Virus record (IMG/VR): IMGVR_UViG_3300023276_000774
Coordinates: 1 to 22,928 of that record
DNA from: a virus
DNA length: 22,928 nt
Strand: one strand, 5' to 3'
Below, one piece after another: positions 13,877 to 22,368 of the stretch. The position numbers and the translations under genes were made by a program. The notes below the pieces were generated by a model. That model had not been told where the DNA came from and did no database searches. It saw only the letters and a program-made list of their open reading frames with translations. Numbering within the stretch: position 1 is the first letter of the stretch; the number at the start of each line of letters is the position of its first letter.

Positions 13877-16800
13877 ATGAACGAACAAGCTATACAAGAC
13901 GGATATAAATATTTTAAAGAAACTGGATATAAAGGTTCTTTAGAAGATTACGTGCAATTAATGGCGACAAATCCTAATGCTGTAAAAGATACTTATAAAT
14001 ATTTTAAAGAAACAGGGTATAATGGCTCGGAACAAGATTTTAGTGTTTTATTTGGTATTGATAAAGGTGTAAAAAAAAAAGATCAGCCTCAACCCGTTCC
14101 AGTGGATTCAGATGGTTCTGGGGACATGGAAATTACGGAGGAAGTTTTACAAGAAGAGGAGGGAGTTCAGCCTATTTCTTCGGCTTATTTAAACGAACAA
14201 AATCTTGATTTTAATCAAGCAGAAGTAAAACCTTATAGTCCTATAGGGTCTGACTCTCAGATGGAAAATTTATCGGTAGGAGAAAAAAGCACAGCTTTAG
14301 AGCGTACTTTTGGTAAAAATGAATTTACAGATTTCTTTGGAGATATGTGGCGTGCAGGAGTTCAAGGGCAAGCGCAAGGAGGTACAGTAGATGAAGCTTT
14401 AGAACTTATGGGTAAATCCAGGACGGGAATGGATATTACTTCAGATGATATTCAAGATTTTTTAGCAGCTCAAAGCAGAATGCAAAATGCAGGGGTGTCT
14501 GATGAGATGAAAGATTTTAATCGCATTTACGCAGAAAATGGTGGTGGTGCATGGGGATGGGTAAAAGGAGTTATTGCTAACCCAAGTACCATAGGACAAT
14601 TATTTGTTTCTTCAGTTAGCGCTATGTTAAACCCTACTGTTTTAGCAGGTGCGGCAGTAGGAGGTTTAGGAGGTTCTGCAGTTCCTGTTCTTGGAACAGC
14701 TTTAGGAGCTTTTGCAGGTGCAGGTGTGACATTAGAAACAGGATTGACTTTTGCAGAACTTTTACAAAAAGAAGTTTTAGATAGAGGGTTGAAATTTGAT
14801 GAGGCAGGTGTAAGAGATGTTTTAGAGAGTGATGATGCAATGAGTAGTATAAGAAATAGGGCGGCAGCAAGAGGAGCTGTTATTGGAGCTATTGATGGTA
14901 TTGCTTCTAAAGTAGGTATTAAAGTAGGGGCAAGAACTTTAGGTAAGAAAGCAGCATATGGCGTAAAAAAAAGTCTAAAAGCAGGAGTTAAAGTAGGGGC
15001 CATTGAGGCTGTAGGAGGGTCTCTTGGAGAAATAGGAGGTAGACTTGCAGCAGGTCAAGAAATGGATGCAGCAGAAATATTATTTGAAGGTGCGGCAGGT
15101 ACAGCTACACTTCCAGGTACACTTGCAATATCAGCATACAAATCTCCAAAATATTATATTAATAAAAGTAAGTTTGATGAGTCTCAAAAAGATTTAACAA
15201 GAGTAGACCCTGATGTTATGCAAGATATGGTATACAATTCTTCTGATAAAGATTTTGCAGCAACAGAAATTACTATAACCAACAATCCTGAATTAAAAAA
15301 AGTTGCTGAAGAAAGAAGAAATAAAATAAAACAAAAAGCAAACGCTCAAAAAGAAATTTTAGATGCTAAACCTGATATTCCTCAAAAAACTTTAGACAAA
15401 TTAGTTCCTTTACAAGAAGAATTAAATAAATTAGAGGGAAATAAATCACAGGCTGCTAAGGAAAGAAGAAAAAAAATAATTGCAGAAATGCAGGCAATTG
15501 AAGAAACAAAAGTAACTGAAACAACTAAAGAAACTAAAGAAACTAAAGAAACTGTTGAGACTACACCTGAGACAAAAAAAGAAGCAAAATCTTTAGCTGA
15601 AGAAATAGAAGTAGAAACAGAGGTAGAGAATACCTCTGAAAATCAAACAGAAGTAGTAGAAGAGACGGTTAAAGTTGTTAAAGGAGATGAAATTAAAACT
15701 AATCAACCTGTTAATATAAAGTATAATAGAAACAAAGAAAAGTCCCCCGATATGGGTTCTGAATTTGGACAAGATGTTGAAGCAAGCGGAATTTATATTA
15801 CACAAGATAATGGTTTTACTCCTGATGGTTTTGAATCAGGAACTGCAGATATTAAATCGCCATTAGTTATTGAAGTTACAGATGACACACAAATTGAATA
15901 TAAAAGAGAGTTATCAAAAAAATACAAAGGAAAAAAAGGAAAAGCATTATCTAAAGCTTTAATAAAAGATGGTTATGATTCTATTATAACAAAATACGAA
16001 GATGGAACAACGGGTGAAATAATTATATTAGATGATAGCATAATAAATAAAACTGAAATTAAACAAGATGCCAATACAGAGCAAAGCACAACTACGATAC
16101 CTGGCCAAGAACAAACCACAACTACTCCAGAGGTGGATCAAGGAAACGCCAAATCTGAAATCCCTTCCAGAAAAAGTGAGTCCGATACAAAAGTTGAAAA
16201 ACAAAAAACAGACACGCAAAAGAAAGCGAAAGTAAAAGAATTAAAAGCTATAGCTCCTAATGCTTATGTAAATGAATCTGATTCAGGATCACGTAAACGT
16301 TCAGAGAAATTTATAAAACCAACAAAAAGAGCTTTAGCTGCTTTAAAACGATTAGCACCTAAAGTAATGGTTGTTATTCATGAAACGGAAGCAGACTATC
16401 AAAACGCTACAGGTAACAACAAAGTAAGATCAGCTGGATTATTTAACCCTAAGACTAATATTATACATATAAATGCTGATATTGCAAATGCACGTGTATT
16501 ACAACACGAAGTATTTCATGCTATATTAAAAAATAAGTTAGGATCAGAATCTAAAATTGCTGCACTTTCTGACAGAATGATGAAGGCTCTTGCTAAAGCA
16601 GATTTAAGTCCTGAAGCAAAAAAACAAATTGATAAATACCTTAATTTATATAAAAAATATAACAAAGGAGATAAAAAAAGAATGGCTTTTGCTAACGAAG
16701 AATACATGGCAGAGGTATTTAGTTTTTTAGCTAACAATATGGCTACTTTAAAAGCTCCTGAAAAAACTATTGTACAAAAATTTTTAAGTAAGTTAAGTAA

Positions 16801-19800
16801 TTTGTTAGGGTTAACTGCAGAAGATATTATTGCAACTGATAAAGATATGATTGACTTGATAAACGTAATTGCAGGTAAAGTACAGACAGGAGAAACAATT
16901 ACTAAGTCAGATGTAAAACAACTTGATTTATTTGCTGGAGGTAAAAATGTTAAAAATCCTTCAGCTGCTTTAAAGACAATGATTTATGGTGATTTTGAAA
17001 TCACATATACAGAAGATGAAAAGATAGCTGAGTATATAAAAGATGGATTGATTAAAGAACCTAAAACTGTCAAAGAAATATTTGAAGGCATGGGTAATAA
17101 TGTAGAGGTTTCTGTTCATTCTCCTGATGATATGCTTGCAGGTGAAATAAAATATAAAGGAGAACAAATATTTGAAGGATCAGGAGGAATATTTTTTGTA
17201 ACTAAATTTGGAGATGTGTGGGCTTCAACTGAAGCAGCTGCAGAACAAATAGTAAAAGCTTTAAACAAACAAATAGACAAACAAGGTAAAGCTTTTTTGA
17301 TGTTGGCTAAAGGTTCAGATCAAAAATTAATGAGTAGTGCTTCGGGTGTTCAAGGTGCTATGAAAATTTTAGATTTAATGTTAGATAATAATATATTTTC
17401 AGCGTCTGAATTCAGAGCTGCCGTAAGTAGGGCGGTAACAAGAGAACAAGCAAGACTAACAACAAAAGCTAAAAAAGACAAGAAACCTGCTCCAAAGTTT
17501 AAGCCTTTTAAATTAAGAAAAAGTGCAAAAGATATAAAGAAAGATATTGTAAAGTTATTTAGCGATGAAAAATCAGGAACATTTGAAACAAGAGGTAATA
17601 TAGTAAAAGGTATTGCTGATTCTTTAGCAGCAGCTAAGTTAACTTCAGAACAACAATTGAGGGCAGCTGAGTTTTTAGGTGGAGATACTAAAAGAAAAGT
17701 TGGTGTAGGATCAACAGTACAAGCAAAAACAGGGAAAGCTTTACAGCAAGGTCTTTCTGACTTATTAGCTTTAGCAATGGCAGAAAATATCACTAAAGGA
17801 TTAAGCACAGGAGATATATATGGAGTTATAGAAGTTAATCAAAAAGTAAAAACTTTTGATAGTAAACATCCAAGTTATGATAAGACTATAAAAATTGTTG
17901 ATGAAAATGGTAAACCAGTTGAAGGAAAAGAAGGAAAGCCTATATTACATTTACCTCAAGACAGAGAAGCTGGTTCAGAAGTATTAGTACCAAATTTTGG
18001 TAAAGAAAATACTTCTACATATAGCCCAGGTCAAGTTCCTACAATGACAGGTGAAGTTAATATGAGTGAAGTAAAAACTTCTGTATTTGTTTTGTTTGAC
18101 AAATCAGATACTGTTAATGATGTAGTAGCAAAAGCTCGTGGTAGAGATTATAGTGATGCTGCTATATATGAATACTTACGTAACAACAGAAAATTAACTG
18201 TAGATGCTGCACGAGCTGCATTAGAACAAAAAACAGGTGAATTCACTGGTATGCCTTTTGAATTTACTCGTGTAGAAGATAACAAAGGACAAACTTTATT
18301 TAATGAAATTACTTATGAAATAAAGAAATGGATGAGAAAAAATCCTAACGCCACTTCTATTCAAGTAGCCAAAGAATCTTTAAAGATACTAAGAAATAAT
18401 GATATATTTAAAGCACAATATAAAACAGTTAAAGCTCAAGTAGAAATAAGTTATGCAGGTTTTCTTAATAATATAAAAAGTCAAGTAATTAAAAAAAGAA
18501 TTGCAAGATTAAAACGTGATTTATATTTAAGAAAACAAGGAGAAATAGATTTAAGAAAAGTACAATTACAACTTAAGCAATTAATAGATAAATATTTACC
18601 TGCTGAAGCTACTTATTCTAAATCAGAAGTTAAAAACTTACTTACTTTGGTAGCTAATTCTAATGCTGATTCTATTTTATCTGTAGGAGAGAAAGTATTA
18701 AAAACAGTAAATCGCAAAAGAGATCAAGTTAAAAATAATATTATTTTTGACATGAAAAAAATTCTTAATAAAGCTTTAAAAGAAACAGGAAGCAGACCTA
18801 AAGCAACAAGTGTAGAAGCCCAAGGTAAAGAGTTTTTTAAAGATGTTATTGATGTCATCAGAGCTGTAACACTTCCAAATACAATTGGAAAAGGAGAGAC
18901 GGCAAGCAAAAGAACAGTGGCCTTATCTAAATTATCTAATCAAATTAAAGCTAACGAAGAAGCAACCAATATAGCTTTAGAAAAAGAAAAACGTAATGAA
19001 AGATTAACTGTAGCAGAAGTTAGATTAATTAATAGAGTATTAGCTTTTGACACCTATTCTAATATACAAAACTTAGAATTAGAAGCTGTAAAAGATTTAT
19101 ATAATTTATTAAAACAAGAGAAAAAAGCCTCTATTGCTATGTTAAATGCATCACGTTTAGAAAGAGCTGAAATCAACAATGATATTTATAATCAAGCAAC
19201 TTCAGAAATTAGAGAAAACCATCCTGAGTTATTTGATAAAGTAACAGGAGAAGTTCTTGATAGCGAAAAAATAGATCAGATAAGAAATCAAATGTTTTCT
19301 GGTACTCTTAAAAACAAATTAACAAATTGGTGGAATCAATATAAATTTACATCTGGAATAGGTATTGCAAATTTTTTTAGAAATCAAATGTCTCATTTAG
19401 GAACACTAATGAACTTATTAGATAATGTTGCTAAAAAGAATACATTCTTTTATGAAAACGTTTATCAAGCAATGAATAGAATGCACACTAAAGCTTTAAG
19501 TGGCTATTACAATCAACAAGAAATTTTAAATAATATTGCTGCTACTATCCCTGGTATAGAAAACTTTAAAGATTGGAAATCTAAAATACCTTTTGGGATT
19601 AGAGAATTAATGTTAAATGATAAAACTAAAGCCCAATATAATATTGGTCAATTAATAAGAATTTATGCTTTATCTAAAAACGCTGATCAAAGAATTAAAT
19701 TAGAAGCTAATGGATTTGGTCCAAAACAATTACTACAAATAGAAGAGTTTATCGGAACAGATGCAATAGAGTTTGCAGATAAAATTGTAGAGTATTTAAG

Positions 19801-21472
19801 CACAGATTATTTTGAAAGCATTAATGATGTTTATCTGCAAAATAATTATGTTAATTTAAATCCTGTGGAAAATTATTTTCCTACTAAAAGTATTTCTGCT
19901 GCTAATCAACAAGAGCTACAAGGAGGTAATTTTAGCCAAGTATTTAATCAAGAAAACAATTCGGCTACTAAAAATAGGACTGACTTGACAGGTAAAATAG
20001 ATACTAAGGAGACTTTTACTGACACATTAGAAAATCATATTTCACAAATGGAACGGTATAAAGCTTATGCTCCAGGTGTTAAAAATTTAGAAGCTATTTT
20101 TAAAGTTCCTGCTGTTAATACCTTATTAACTGAATTAGGGGTTAAAAAAACTATATATAACTCTATTAATTTAGCTTTAAACCCTCAAGCAGGAATGATA
20201 AATAGAACAGTTATAGATAAAATAATGACTAAATTTACAGGTTTTGCTTTATCTTTTAAGGCAGTTCAGTTGCTTAAACAATCTACATCATTTGTAAATG
20301 CTTTTGAAGAATATGATGGTAATATTGGTGAGTTTATGATAGGAATGGCTAAAGTAATTGCTAACCTTCCTTATTACATAAGATTAGCTAAAACAATATC
20401 ACCTGATTTTACTGATCGTTTGCGTAAAGGTTTAGAAGGAGATATTTATAGGTTAGAATCAGGAAGTAGAATTATGAAGCCTATAGAAAAAAGACTTACA
20501 GGATCTGATGCTGAAGGAAGAATAAATCGTGCAGTTACTTTCTTTAAAAAAGCTGCAGCCTCTCCAACTGTTATAGGAGATGTTATGGGAGTAATGGGAT
20601 ATATGGTAAATTATGAAAGAAATTTATCTAAAGGTATGTCTAAAGCAAAAGCAGCAGAAACTTTTAATAATTATAATGCTACTCAACAATCAAGAAGAGA
20701 CACTGATAAAATTCCACTTCAACAAAGTCAAAGCGCATTTGTTCGTCCATTTACAATGTTTGGAAGTACTTTGTTTTTACAAATAAATAAGGTATTACAA
20801 GCACAATCTAATATCATGAAGTCTATTGCTGAAAAAGGAAAAGTTAGAGATGTAAAAAGCAAAGATATTAGAGCTTTAGCTTTAAATTTTGCAGGAGCAA
20901 ATGTAATGTTTGCTTTAGCTGCAAATATAGCTTTATTAATAAAAGGTGATGATGAAGATAAGGAGGTAGCAATGAACAGAGTAAAAGATGCAATGTACGG
21001 ATTAAACTTATTATATCAAATACCTCTTTTTGGATCAGCTGCAGAAGAAGGAATTAATAAAATAAAAGGTAGAAAAGGTTTTAGTGATGATGTTGTTAAT
21101 CCTTATAAGGCTATAAGTAGAAAAATATTTAAGGCTACAAAAGATAAAAGTCTTTCTAAAGGAATACAACCTCTTGTAGAGATAGGCTTAGGAGCTCAAT
21201 TAGACCCTTTTATTGGCCTGTATAATATTTTTGGAGCAACAGATAAGGATCAAGATAAAGCTGTGTATAGTGTGTTAGGAATTAGTCCTTCATATCAACC
21301 AGCTTTAGGTAAGTCATATTCAAAAGAAGATTTAAAATTTATTAAAGAAACTAATCCTGAATTATACGAGCAACTACAAAGAAATAAAAAAGGCAGTACT
21401 AAATTAAAAAGTAAATCTGTAATGAGAGTAGAAAATCCTGAATTATATTATCAATTATATGGAACATACTAA
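13877..21472 (+). CDS. Giant polyvalent ejected protein with zincin-like and ART-like regions
   Basis: This 2531-aa protein is the largest in the window. In order: two 30-residue repeats (5-28 and 35-58, YKYFKETGYxGS); an acidic linker; a Gly/Ala-rich hydrophobic region (about 223-425), possibly membrane-inserting; a Lys/Glu coiled coil with a KET repeat (about 470-600); a candidate ADP-ribosyltransferase-like region (about 611-727) with SGIYIT (638-642), GYDSII (699-704) and GEIIILDDS (E714); a Thr/Gln/Lys linker; and an HEVFH zinc-protease motif (H877, E878, H881) followed by NEEYMAEVF (E941, E942, E946). A conserved-looking segment with GGIFF lies near 1103, then long helical regions, then a hydrophobic span near 2333-2355. 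Such proteins are known as large polyvalent proteins that phages package and inject. Size and place correspond to T7 gp16. I find no lytic transglycosylase or RNA polymerase motif. Confidence 0.75.
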   Translation: MNEQAIQDGYKYFKETGYKGSLEDYVQLMATNPNAVKDTYKYFKETGYNGSEQDFSVLFGIDKGVKKKDQPQPVPVDSDGSGDMEITEEVLQEEEGVQPISSAYLNEQNLDFNQAEVKPYSPIGSDSQMENLSVGEKSTALERTFGKNEFTDFFGDMWRAGVQGQAQGGTVDEALELMGKSRTGMDITSDDIQDFLAAQSRMQNAGVSDEMKDFNRIYAENGGGAWGWVKGVIANPSTIGQLFVSSVSAMLNPTVLAGAAVGGLGGSAVPVLGTALGAFAGAGVTLETGLTFAELLQKEVLDRGLKFDEAGVRDVLESDDAMSSIRNRAAARGAVIGAIDGIASKVGIKVGARTLGKKAAYGVKKSLKAGVKVGAIEAVGGSLGEIGGRLAAGQEMDAAEILFEGAAGTATLPGTLAISAYKSPKYYINKSKFDESQKDLTRVDPDVMQDMVYNSSDKDFAATEITITNNPELKKVAEERRNKIKQKANAQKEILDAKPDIPQKTLDKLVPLQEELNKLEGNKSQAAKERRKKIIAEMQAIEETKVTETTKETKETKETVETTPETKKEAKSLAEEIEVETEVENTSENQTEVVEETVKVVKGDEIKTNQPVNIKYNRNKEKSPDMGSEFGQDVEASGIYITQDNGFTPDGFESGTADIKSPLVIEVTDDTQIEYKRELSKKYKGKKGKALSKALIKDGYDSIITKYEDGTTGEIIILDDSIINKTEIKQDANTEQSTTTIPGQEQTTTTPEVDQGNAKSEIPSRKSESDTKVEKQKTDTQKKAKVKELKAIAPNAYVNESDSGSRKRSEKFIKPTKRALAALKRLAPKVMVVIHETEADYQNATGNNKVRSAGLFNPKTNIIHINADIANARVLQHEVFHAILKNKLGSESKIAALSDRMMKALAKADLSPEAKKQIDKYLNLYKKYNKGDKKRMAFANEEYMAEVFSFLANNMATLKAPEKTIVQKFLSKLSNLLGLTAEDIIATDKDMIDLINVIAGKVQTGETITKSDVKQLDLFAGGKNVKNPSAALKTMIYGDFEITYTEDEKIAEYIKDGLIKEPKTVKEIFEGMGNNVEVSVHSPDDMLAGEIKYKGEQIFEGSGGIFFVTKFGDVWASTEAAAEQIVKALNKQIDKQGKAFLMLAKGSDQKLMSSASGVQGAMKILDLMLDNNIFSASEFRAAVSRAVTREQARLTTKAKKDKKPAPKFKPFKLRKSAKDIKKDIVKLFSDEKSGTFETRGNIVKGIADSLAAAKLTSEQQLRAAEFLGGDTKRKVGVGSTVQAKTGKALQQGLSDLLALAMAENITKGLSTGDIYGVIEVNQKVKTFDSKHPSYDKTIKIVDENGKPVEGKEGKPILHLPQDREAGSEVLVPNFGKENTSTYSPGQVPTMTGEVNMSEVKTSVFVLFDKSDTVNDVVAKARGRDYSDAAIYEYLRNNRKLTVDAARAALEQKTGEFTGMPFEFTRVEDNKGQTLFNEITYEIKKWMRKNPNATSIQVAKESLKILRNNDIFKAQYKTVKAQVEISYAGFLNNIKSQVIKKRIARLKRDLYLRKQGEIDLRKVQLQLKQLIDKYLPAEATYSKSEVKNLLTLVANSNADSILSVGEKVLKTVNRKRDQVKNNIIFDMKKILNKALKETGSRPKATSVEAQGKEFFKDVIDVIRAVTLPNTIGKGETASKRTVALSKLSNQIKANEEATNIALEKEKRNERLTVAEVRLINRVLAFDTYSNIQNLELEAVKDLYNLLKQEKKASIAMLNASRLERAEINNDIYNQATSEIRENHPELFDKVTGEVLDSEKIDQIRNQMFSGTLKNKLTNWWNQYKFTSGIGIANFFRNQMSHLGTLMNLLDNVAKKNTFFYENVYQAMNRMHTKALSGYYNQQEILNNIAATIPGIENFKDWKSKIPFGIRELMLNDKTKAQYNIGQLIRIYALSKNADQRIKLEANGFGPKQLLQIEEFIGTDAIEFADKIVEYLSTDYFESINDVYLQNNYVNLNPVENYFPTKSISAANQQELQGGNFSQVFNQENNSATKNRTDLTGKIDTKETFTDTLENHISQMERYKAYAPGVKNLEAIFKVPAVNTLLTELGVKKTIYNSINLALNPQAGMINRTVIDKIMTKFTGFALSFKAVQLLKQSTSFVNAFEEYDGNIGEFMIGMAKVIANLPYYIRLAKTISPDFTDRLRKGLEGDIYRLESGSRIMKPIEKRLTGSDAEGRINRAVTFFKKAAASPTVIGDVMGVMGYMVNYERNLSKGMSKAKAAETFNNYNATQQSRRDTDKIPLQQSQSAFVRPFTMFGSTLFLQINKVLQAQSNIMKSIAEKGKVRDVKSKDIRALALNFAGANVMFALAANIALLIKGDDEDKEVAMNRVKDAMYGLNLLYQIPLFGSAAEEGINKIKGRKGFSDDVVNPYKAISRKIFKATKDKSLSKGIQPLVEIGLGAQLDPFIGLYNIFGATDKDQDKAVYSVLGISPSYQPALGKSYSKEDLKFIKETNPELYEQLQRNKKGSTKLKSKSVMRVENPELYYQLYGTY
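13889..14050 (+). repeat. Two direct 30-residue GYxGS repeats at the N-terminus
   Basis: Residues 5-28 (13889-13960) and 35-58 (13979-14050) share YKYFKETGYxGS with exact 90-nt spacing, and both continue with an acidic residue, an aromatic and Leu. The DNA is also partly conserved (TATAAATATTTTAAAGAAAC in both). I recall tandem units of this kind at the N-terminus of giant proteins of other Bacteroidetes phages. A role in docking to the portal or packaging into the head is a guess. Confidence 0.8.
15527..15553 (+). repeat. Triple 9-bp tandem repeat (AAAGAAACT)
   Basis: Three exact copies of AAAGAAACT lie in frame, encoding Lys-Glu-Thr three times, within a charged linker. Copy number could change by slippage without breaking the frame, altering linker length only. 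Confidence 0.9.
15708..16056 (+). other. Candidate ADP-ribosyltransferase-like region of the giant protein
   Basis: Residues about 611-727 hold R618, SGIYIT (638-642), IKSPLVIEV, LIKDGYDSII (to 704) and TGEIIILDDSII (E714). The last two motifs match what I recall of polyvalent-protein ART domains, which end GYDGI...ExVVFxPxxI. R618 and E714 would be the candidate NAD-binding and catalytic residues. An STS-type middle motif is not clear, so this is a tentative call. Confidence 0.4.
16331..16750 (+). other. Zincin-like metalloprotease region of the giant protein
   Basis: Residues about 819-958 contain KVMVVIHETEADY, then NPKTNIIHINADIAN, then QHEVFHAIL with H877, E878 and H881 (16505-16519), and NEEYMAEVFSFL (E941, E942, E946). 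The HExxH motif on a helix after a strand pair, with an acidic helix about 60 residues on to supply a third zinc ligand, is a gluzincin-like plan. E946 or E942 is the best candidate for the third ligand. No catalytic residue appears to be missing. Confidence 0.65.
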
Positions 21473-21716
21473 TTTTGACGAAGACATATGTTTTAACAAT
21501 ACCTATCTTTTAATAACAGGTAAAAAAACTATTGAAGAATTTTTAGATTCAGATGCAGATCTGTGGTTTTTACACAATCCTGAAGACCAACCATTAAGAC
21601 ATAATAATCCTATTTATGAAGAGCTTTTAACTTATTTTATTTACACTGAAGAGTATGAAAAATGTCAAGAAATTGTAAATTTGCAAACAAAACTTAAGCA
21701 AATTATATATAATTAA
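21459..21716 (+). CDS. Small conserved phage protein of unknown function
   Basis: This 85-aa acidic protein starts 14 nt inside the end of the giant ejected-protein gene in another frame (ATG within TATATGGAAC), which implies translational coupling. The N-terminal half is DICFNNTYLLITGKKTIEEF and then a Trp/Asp-rich segment. The C-terminus IYEELLTYFIYTEEYEKCQE, followed by IVNLQTKL, resembles a short UvrB/UvrC-type helical hairpin that I recall from small phage proteins (YFIxxEEYEKCxEIxxL). No function is established. Its stop overlaps the stop of the convergent gene. It is the last gene of the plus-strand block. Confidence 0.75.
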   Translation: MEHTNFDEDICFNNTYLLITGKKTIEEFLDSDADLWFLHNPEDQPLRHNNPIYEELLTYFIYTEEYEKCQEIVNLQTKLKQIIYN

Positions 21717-22108
21717 TTTATTTCTTCTAATGATTTTATTTGATCAGGGTAATCTCTATTCCTATTGTACTGTTCAACAGCCTCTTTCTCAAAATTTTTC
21801 TTGTAATTTTTTCTCTCAGCTTCTAATTTATAGTAAGAAAAAGCTTGCATTCCTACAACATGAGCATCAGTAGGGAAAAAATATTTCCATCCTTTTGATC
21901 TTCCTCTATTAATGTAATAACAAAAAGCTACAGCTAACTTACCTGTGTTTTTTTTAAAATTTACTACAGCAGAATCATCTGATGTAGGTATAATTTCATC
22001 TACATTAAATGTTTCGTTGTTTACGTTTCCACTTCTTGTTTTGTTTGAAAATCTTTCTGCAACTGTTTTGCAGAAAACGTCTAATTCTTTTGCTCGTTCT
22101 TTGTTCAT
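21713..22108 (-). CDS. Conserved phage protein of unknown function (GRSKGWKYFFPTD type)
   Basis: This 131-aa basic protein has a strongly conserved-looking core, FCYYINRGRSKGWKYFFPTD, followed by SHV-like DAHVVGMQAF and YYKLEAERKNYKKNFEKEA. I recall this core in uncharacterised proteins of Bacteroidetes and marine phages, but know of no assigned function. It is the last gene of the minus-strand cluster, 30 nt downstream of the 63-aa gene, and no promoter-like box is visible in that gap. A perfect 9-bp inverted repeat lies within codons 11-19. Its stop codon overlaps that of the opposing gene. Confidence 0.8.
   Translation of the reverse strand: MNKERAKELDVFCKTVAERFSNKTRSGNVNNETFNVDEIIPTSDDSAVVNFKKNTGKLAVAFCYYINRGRSKGWKYFFPTDAHVVGMQAFSYYKLEAERKNYKKNFEKEAVEQYNRNRDYPDQIKSLEEIN
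22054..22076. repeat. Perfect 9-bp inverted repeat, 5-nt loop, inside a gene start
   Basis: TTTCTGCAA (22054-22062) and TTGCAGAAA (22068-22076) are perfect complements around CTGTT. On the minus strand the hairpin begins about 30 nt after the start codon of the 131-aa gene. There is no T-run on either side, so it is not an intrinsic terminator. It might affect translation or be coincidental. Confidence 0.7.
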
Positions 22109-22138
22109 GATGGCCAGATTATTATTATTTGTATTCTA

Positions 22139-22330
22139 TTAGATTTCCTCACTTAATGATTGTATTAAGTCAGCAAGAATTTTGATTAAATCCTGAGCTT
22201 TTTTCTTTGCACTTTCATGCTCCCTATCCATTAAATCTTCATAAAGCTCGTCACTAAAATCATGTATATTATTAGTAATATACTTAATATGATTAATAGA
22301 TGATTGGTCTTCTGGTGCAATTCTTGACAT
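22139..22330 (-). CDS. Small helical phage protein of unknown function
   Basis: This 63-aa protein is predicted to be almost entirely helical and acidic: INHIKYITNNIHDFSDELYE, then DLMDREHESAKKKAQ and LIKILADLIQSL with a heptad-like spacing of Leu/Ile. That suggests a coiled coil or helical hairpin, perhaps an oligomeric adaptor. I recall short phage proteins with the same KYIxNNIHxxxDExYEDLMDR motif, without known function. A TATATTTG box lies 17-24 nt upstream of its start, so it may head a two-gene unit with the 131-aa gene. Confidence 0.75.
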   Translation of the reverse strand: MSRIAPEDQSSINHIKYITNNIHDFSDELYEDLMDREHESAKKKAQDLIKILADLIQSLSEEI

Positions 22331-22346
22331 TTATACTTGGTTTTAT

Positions 22347-22354
22347 CAAATATA
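22347..22354 (-). promoter_or_regulatory. Candidate minus-strand -7 box (TATATTTG)
   Basis: Reading the minus strand, TATATTTG runs from 22354 to 22347 in the 38-nt gap before the start at 22330. It is the same 8-mer as at 772 and 2510. The predicted leader is about 10 nt without Shine-Dalgarno. No -33 TTG is obvious. Confidence 0.5.
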
Positions 22355-22368
22355 AAAAAAAATACATC

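Noticed and set aside
14527-15003. 158-aa minus-strand open frame rich in Pro, Ala and Leu
   Set aside because: It lies opposite the Gly/Ala-rich region of the giant protein; its composition is the mirror of GCN-type codons on the plus strand, and there is no separate promoter or protein-like motif.
13877-15200. Lytic transglycosylase at the start of the gp16-like protein
   Set aside because: No SLT-type catalytic Glu-Ser with the following Gly-Leu-x-Gln pattern is visible; the region is repeats, an acidic linker and a hydrophobic stretch.
17350-17808. 152-aa minus-strand open frame
   Set aside because: It is a shadow of the giant gene; the plus-strand frame is continuous and conserved-looking, and the antisense product has hydrophobic composition typical of reverse-frame translation.
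13877-21472. Virion RNA polymerase, as in N4-like or crAss-like giant proteins
   Set aside because: I found no DxDxD or DFDGD catalytic motif and no T7-type polymerase motif in the 2531 residues.
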